From: an uncultured Cellvibrio sp.
Lineage (GTDB): Bacteria; Pseudomonadota; Gammaproteobacteria; Pseudomonadales; Cellvibrionaceae
Reading direction: 5' to 3'
Assembly (NCBI GenBank): GCA_946482345.1
Contig: CAMLRJ010000300.1
Span: forward strand, 1-5,101
Length of the DNA: 5,101 nucleotides
Shown here: one piece after another, positions 4,850 to 5,101 of the stretch
Layout: the number at the start of each line of letters is the position of its first letter
Numbering within the stretch: position 1 is the first letter of the stretch
Program-made: the position numbers and the translations under genes
Notes under the pieces: model-generated
The model's database searches: none
Told to the model about the DNA's origin: nothing
Seen by the model: only the letters and a program-made list of their open reading frames with translations

Positions 4850-4997
4850 CCCGCCAAAACTCCGAAATCTGACCTCAAATTGCAAAACAATAGGAATAAA
4901 CTCCTTTTCCCTAGGGCAATTTTGATCAACTTACTGTATATTGCGCCGCTATTTTCTAACCTACCCTTTTTACATAACCTGTTACGGAAAGAGTCCT

Positions 4998-5101
4998 ATG
5001 TCTGCTGACTTATCAACTTACAGAAATATCGGTATTTTCGCCCACGTGGACGCCGGTAAAACCACCACCACCGAGCGTATCCTCAAGCTCACCGGTAAAA
5101 T
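4998..5101 (+). CDS. fusA2: Elongation factor G paralogue, first 34 codons (3' end outside window)
   Basis: ATG at 4998 follows GGAAAGAG with 4 nt spacing. The product begins [20 protein letters not shown] and continues [14 protein letters not shown]. The G1/P-loop AHVDAGKTT (15-23) is intact and diagnostic of translational GTPases of the EF-G class, which catalyse ribosomal translocation and, with RRF, recycling. The variant '[19 protein letters not shown]' and the absence of rpsG upstream point to the second, non-str-operon EF-G found in many gammaproteobacteria, rather than the str-operon fusA. That distinction is inferred from 34 residues and context. The gene has its own upstream region of about 150 bp after the terminator at 4815-4849, where TATATT (4937-4942) is a possible -10 without a good -35. 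GC content rises sharply here, as expected for a highly expressed core gene. Confidence 0.85.
   Translation, partial: MSADLSTYRNIGIFAHVDAGKTTTTERILKLTGK

Noticed and set aside
4687..4929. Minus-strand frame of 80 codons
   Set aside because: It runs antisense to the end of the YCII-like gene and across its terminator; no family signal.

Overview
The window looks like chromosomal DNA of a gammaproteobacterium, probably near Cellvibrio or its relatives. This is inferred from the protein types, chiefly the EF-G paralogue start at the right edge and the DUF1398 and YCII-like proteins, and not from any database search. The left half is AT-rich and reads as accessory DNA. The right half is ordinary small regulatory and housekeeping gene content.

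Layout. (1) Positions 3-1976 (+): the 3' part of a large beta-propeller-type protein whose start lies outside the window. (2) Positions 2005-2106 (+): an in-frame remnant of the extreme C-terminus of glycine decarboxylase (GcvP), complete with its stop codon, followed by a 16-bp perfect hairpin that was probably the gcvP terminator. No gcvP body is present. It looks like the displaced end of a gene into which foreign DNA integrated, or a broken duplicate. (3) Positions 2100-2625: a patch of degenerate repeats. A segment of about 90 bp, made of the gcvP terminator region plus a REP-like palindrome, occurs twice as diverged direct copies. These flank a 47-codon gene resembling the toxin-binding tail of a type II antitoxin, with no toxin gene beside it. 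A third REP-like palindrome follows. (4) Positions 2642-3084 (-): a small exported-protein gene with an RNYSGNCPCPY motif that seems to lose its C-terminus, followed by an open but unrecognised frame.

(5) Positions 3360-4253 (-): a two-gene operon encoding a MarR-family regulator and, 15 nt downstream, a DUF1398 protein. Its promoter is unusually legible: a TTGACT -35, a perfect TATAAT -10, a perfect 14-bp palindrome filling the spacer, and an identical palindrome 30 bp away over the translation start. This is strong sequence evidence for autorepression. (6) Positions 4436-4792 (+): a divergent YCII/DGPF-family gene, followed by a stem-loop. (7) Positions 4998 onward (+): the first 34 codons of an EF-G paralogue with an intact P-loop.

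How they relate: the MarR regulator most likely represses itself and the DUF1398 gene, and may also affect the divergent YCII-like gene. The left-hand genes have no evident functional link with one another. The most interesting structural signal is the gcvP tail with its repeated terminator region, which suggests a past integration or recombination boundary. No complete new defence or mobile system is visible in this window.
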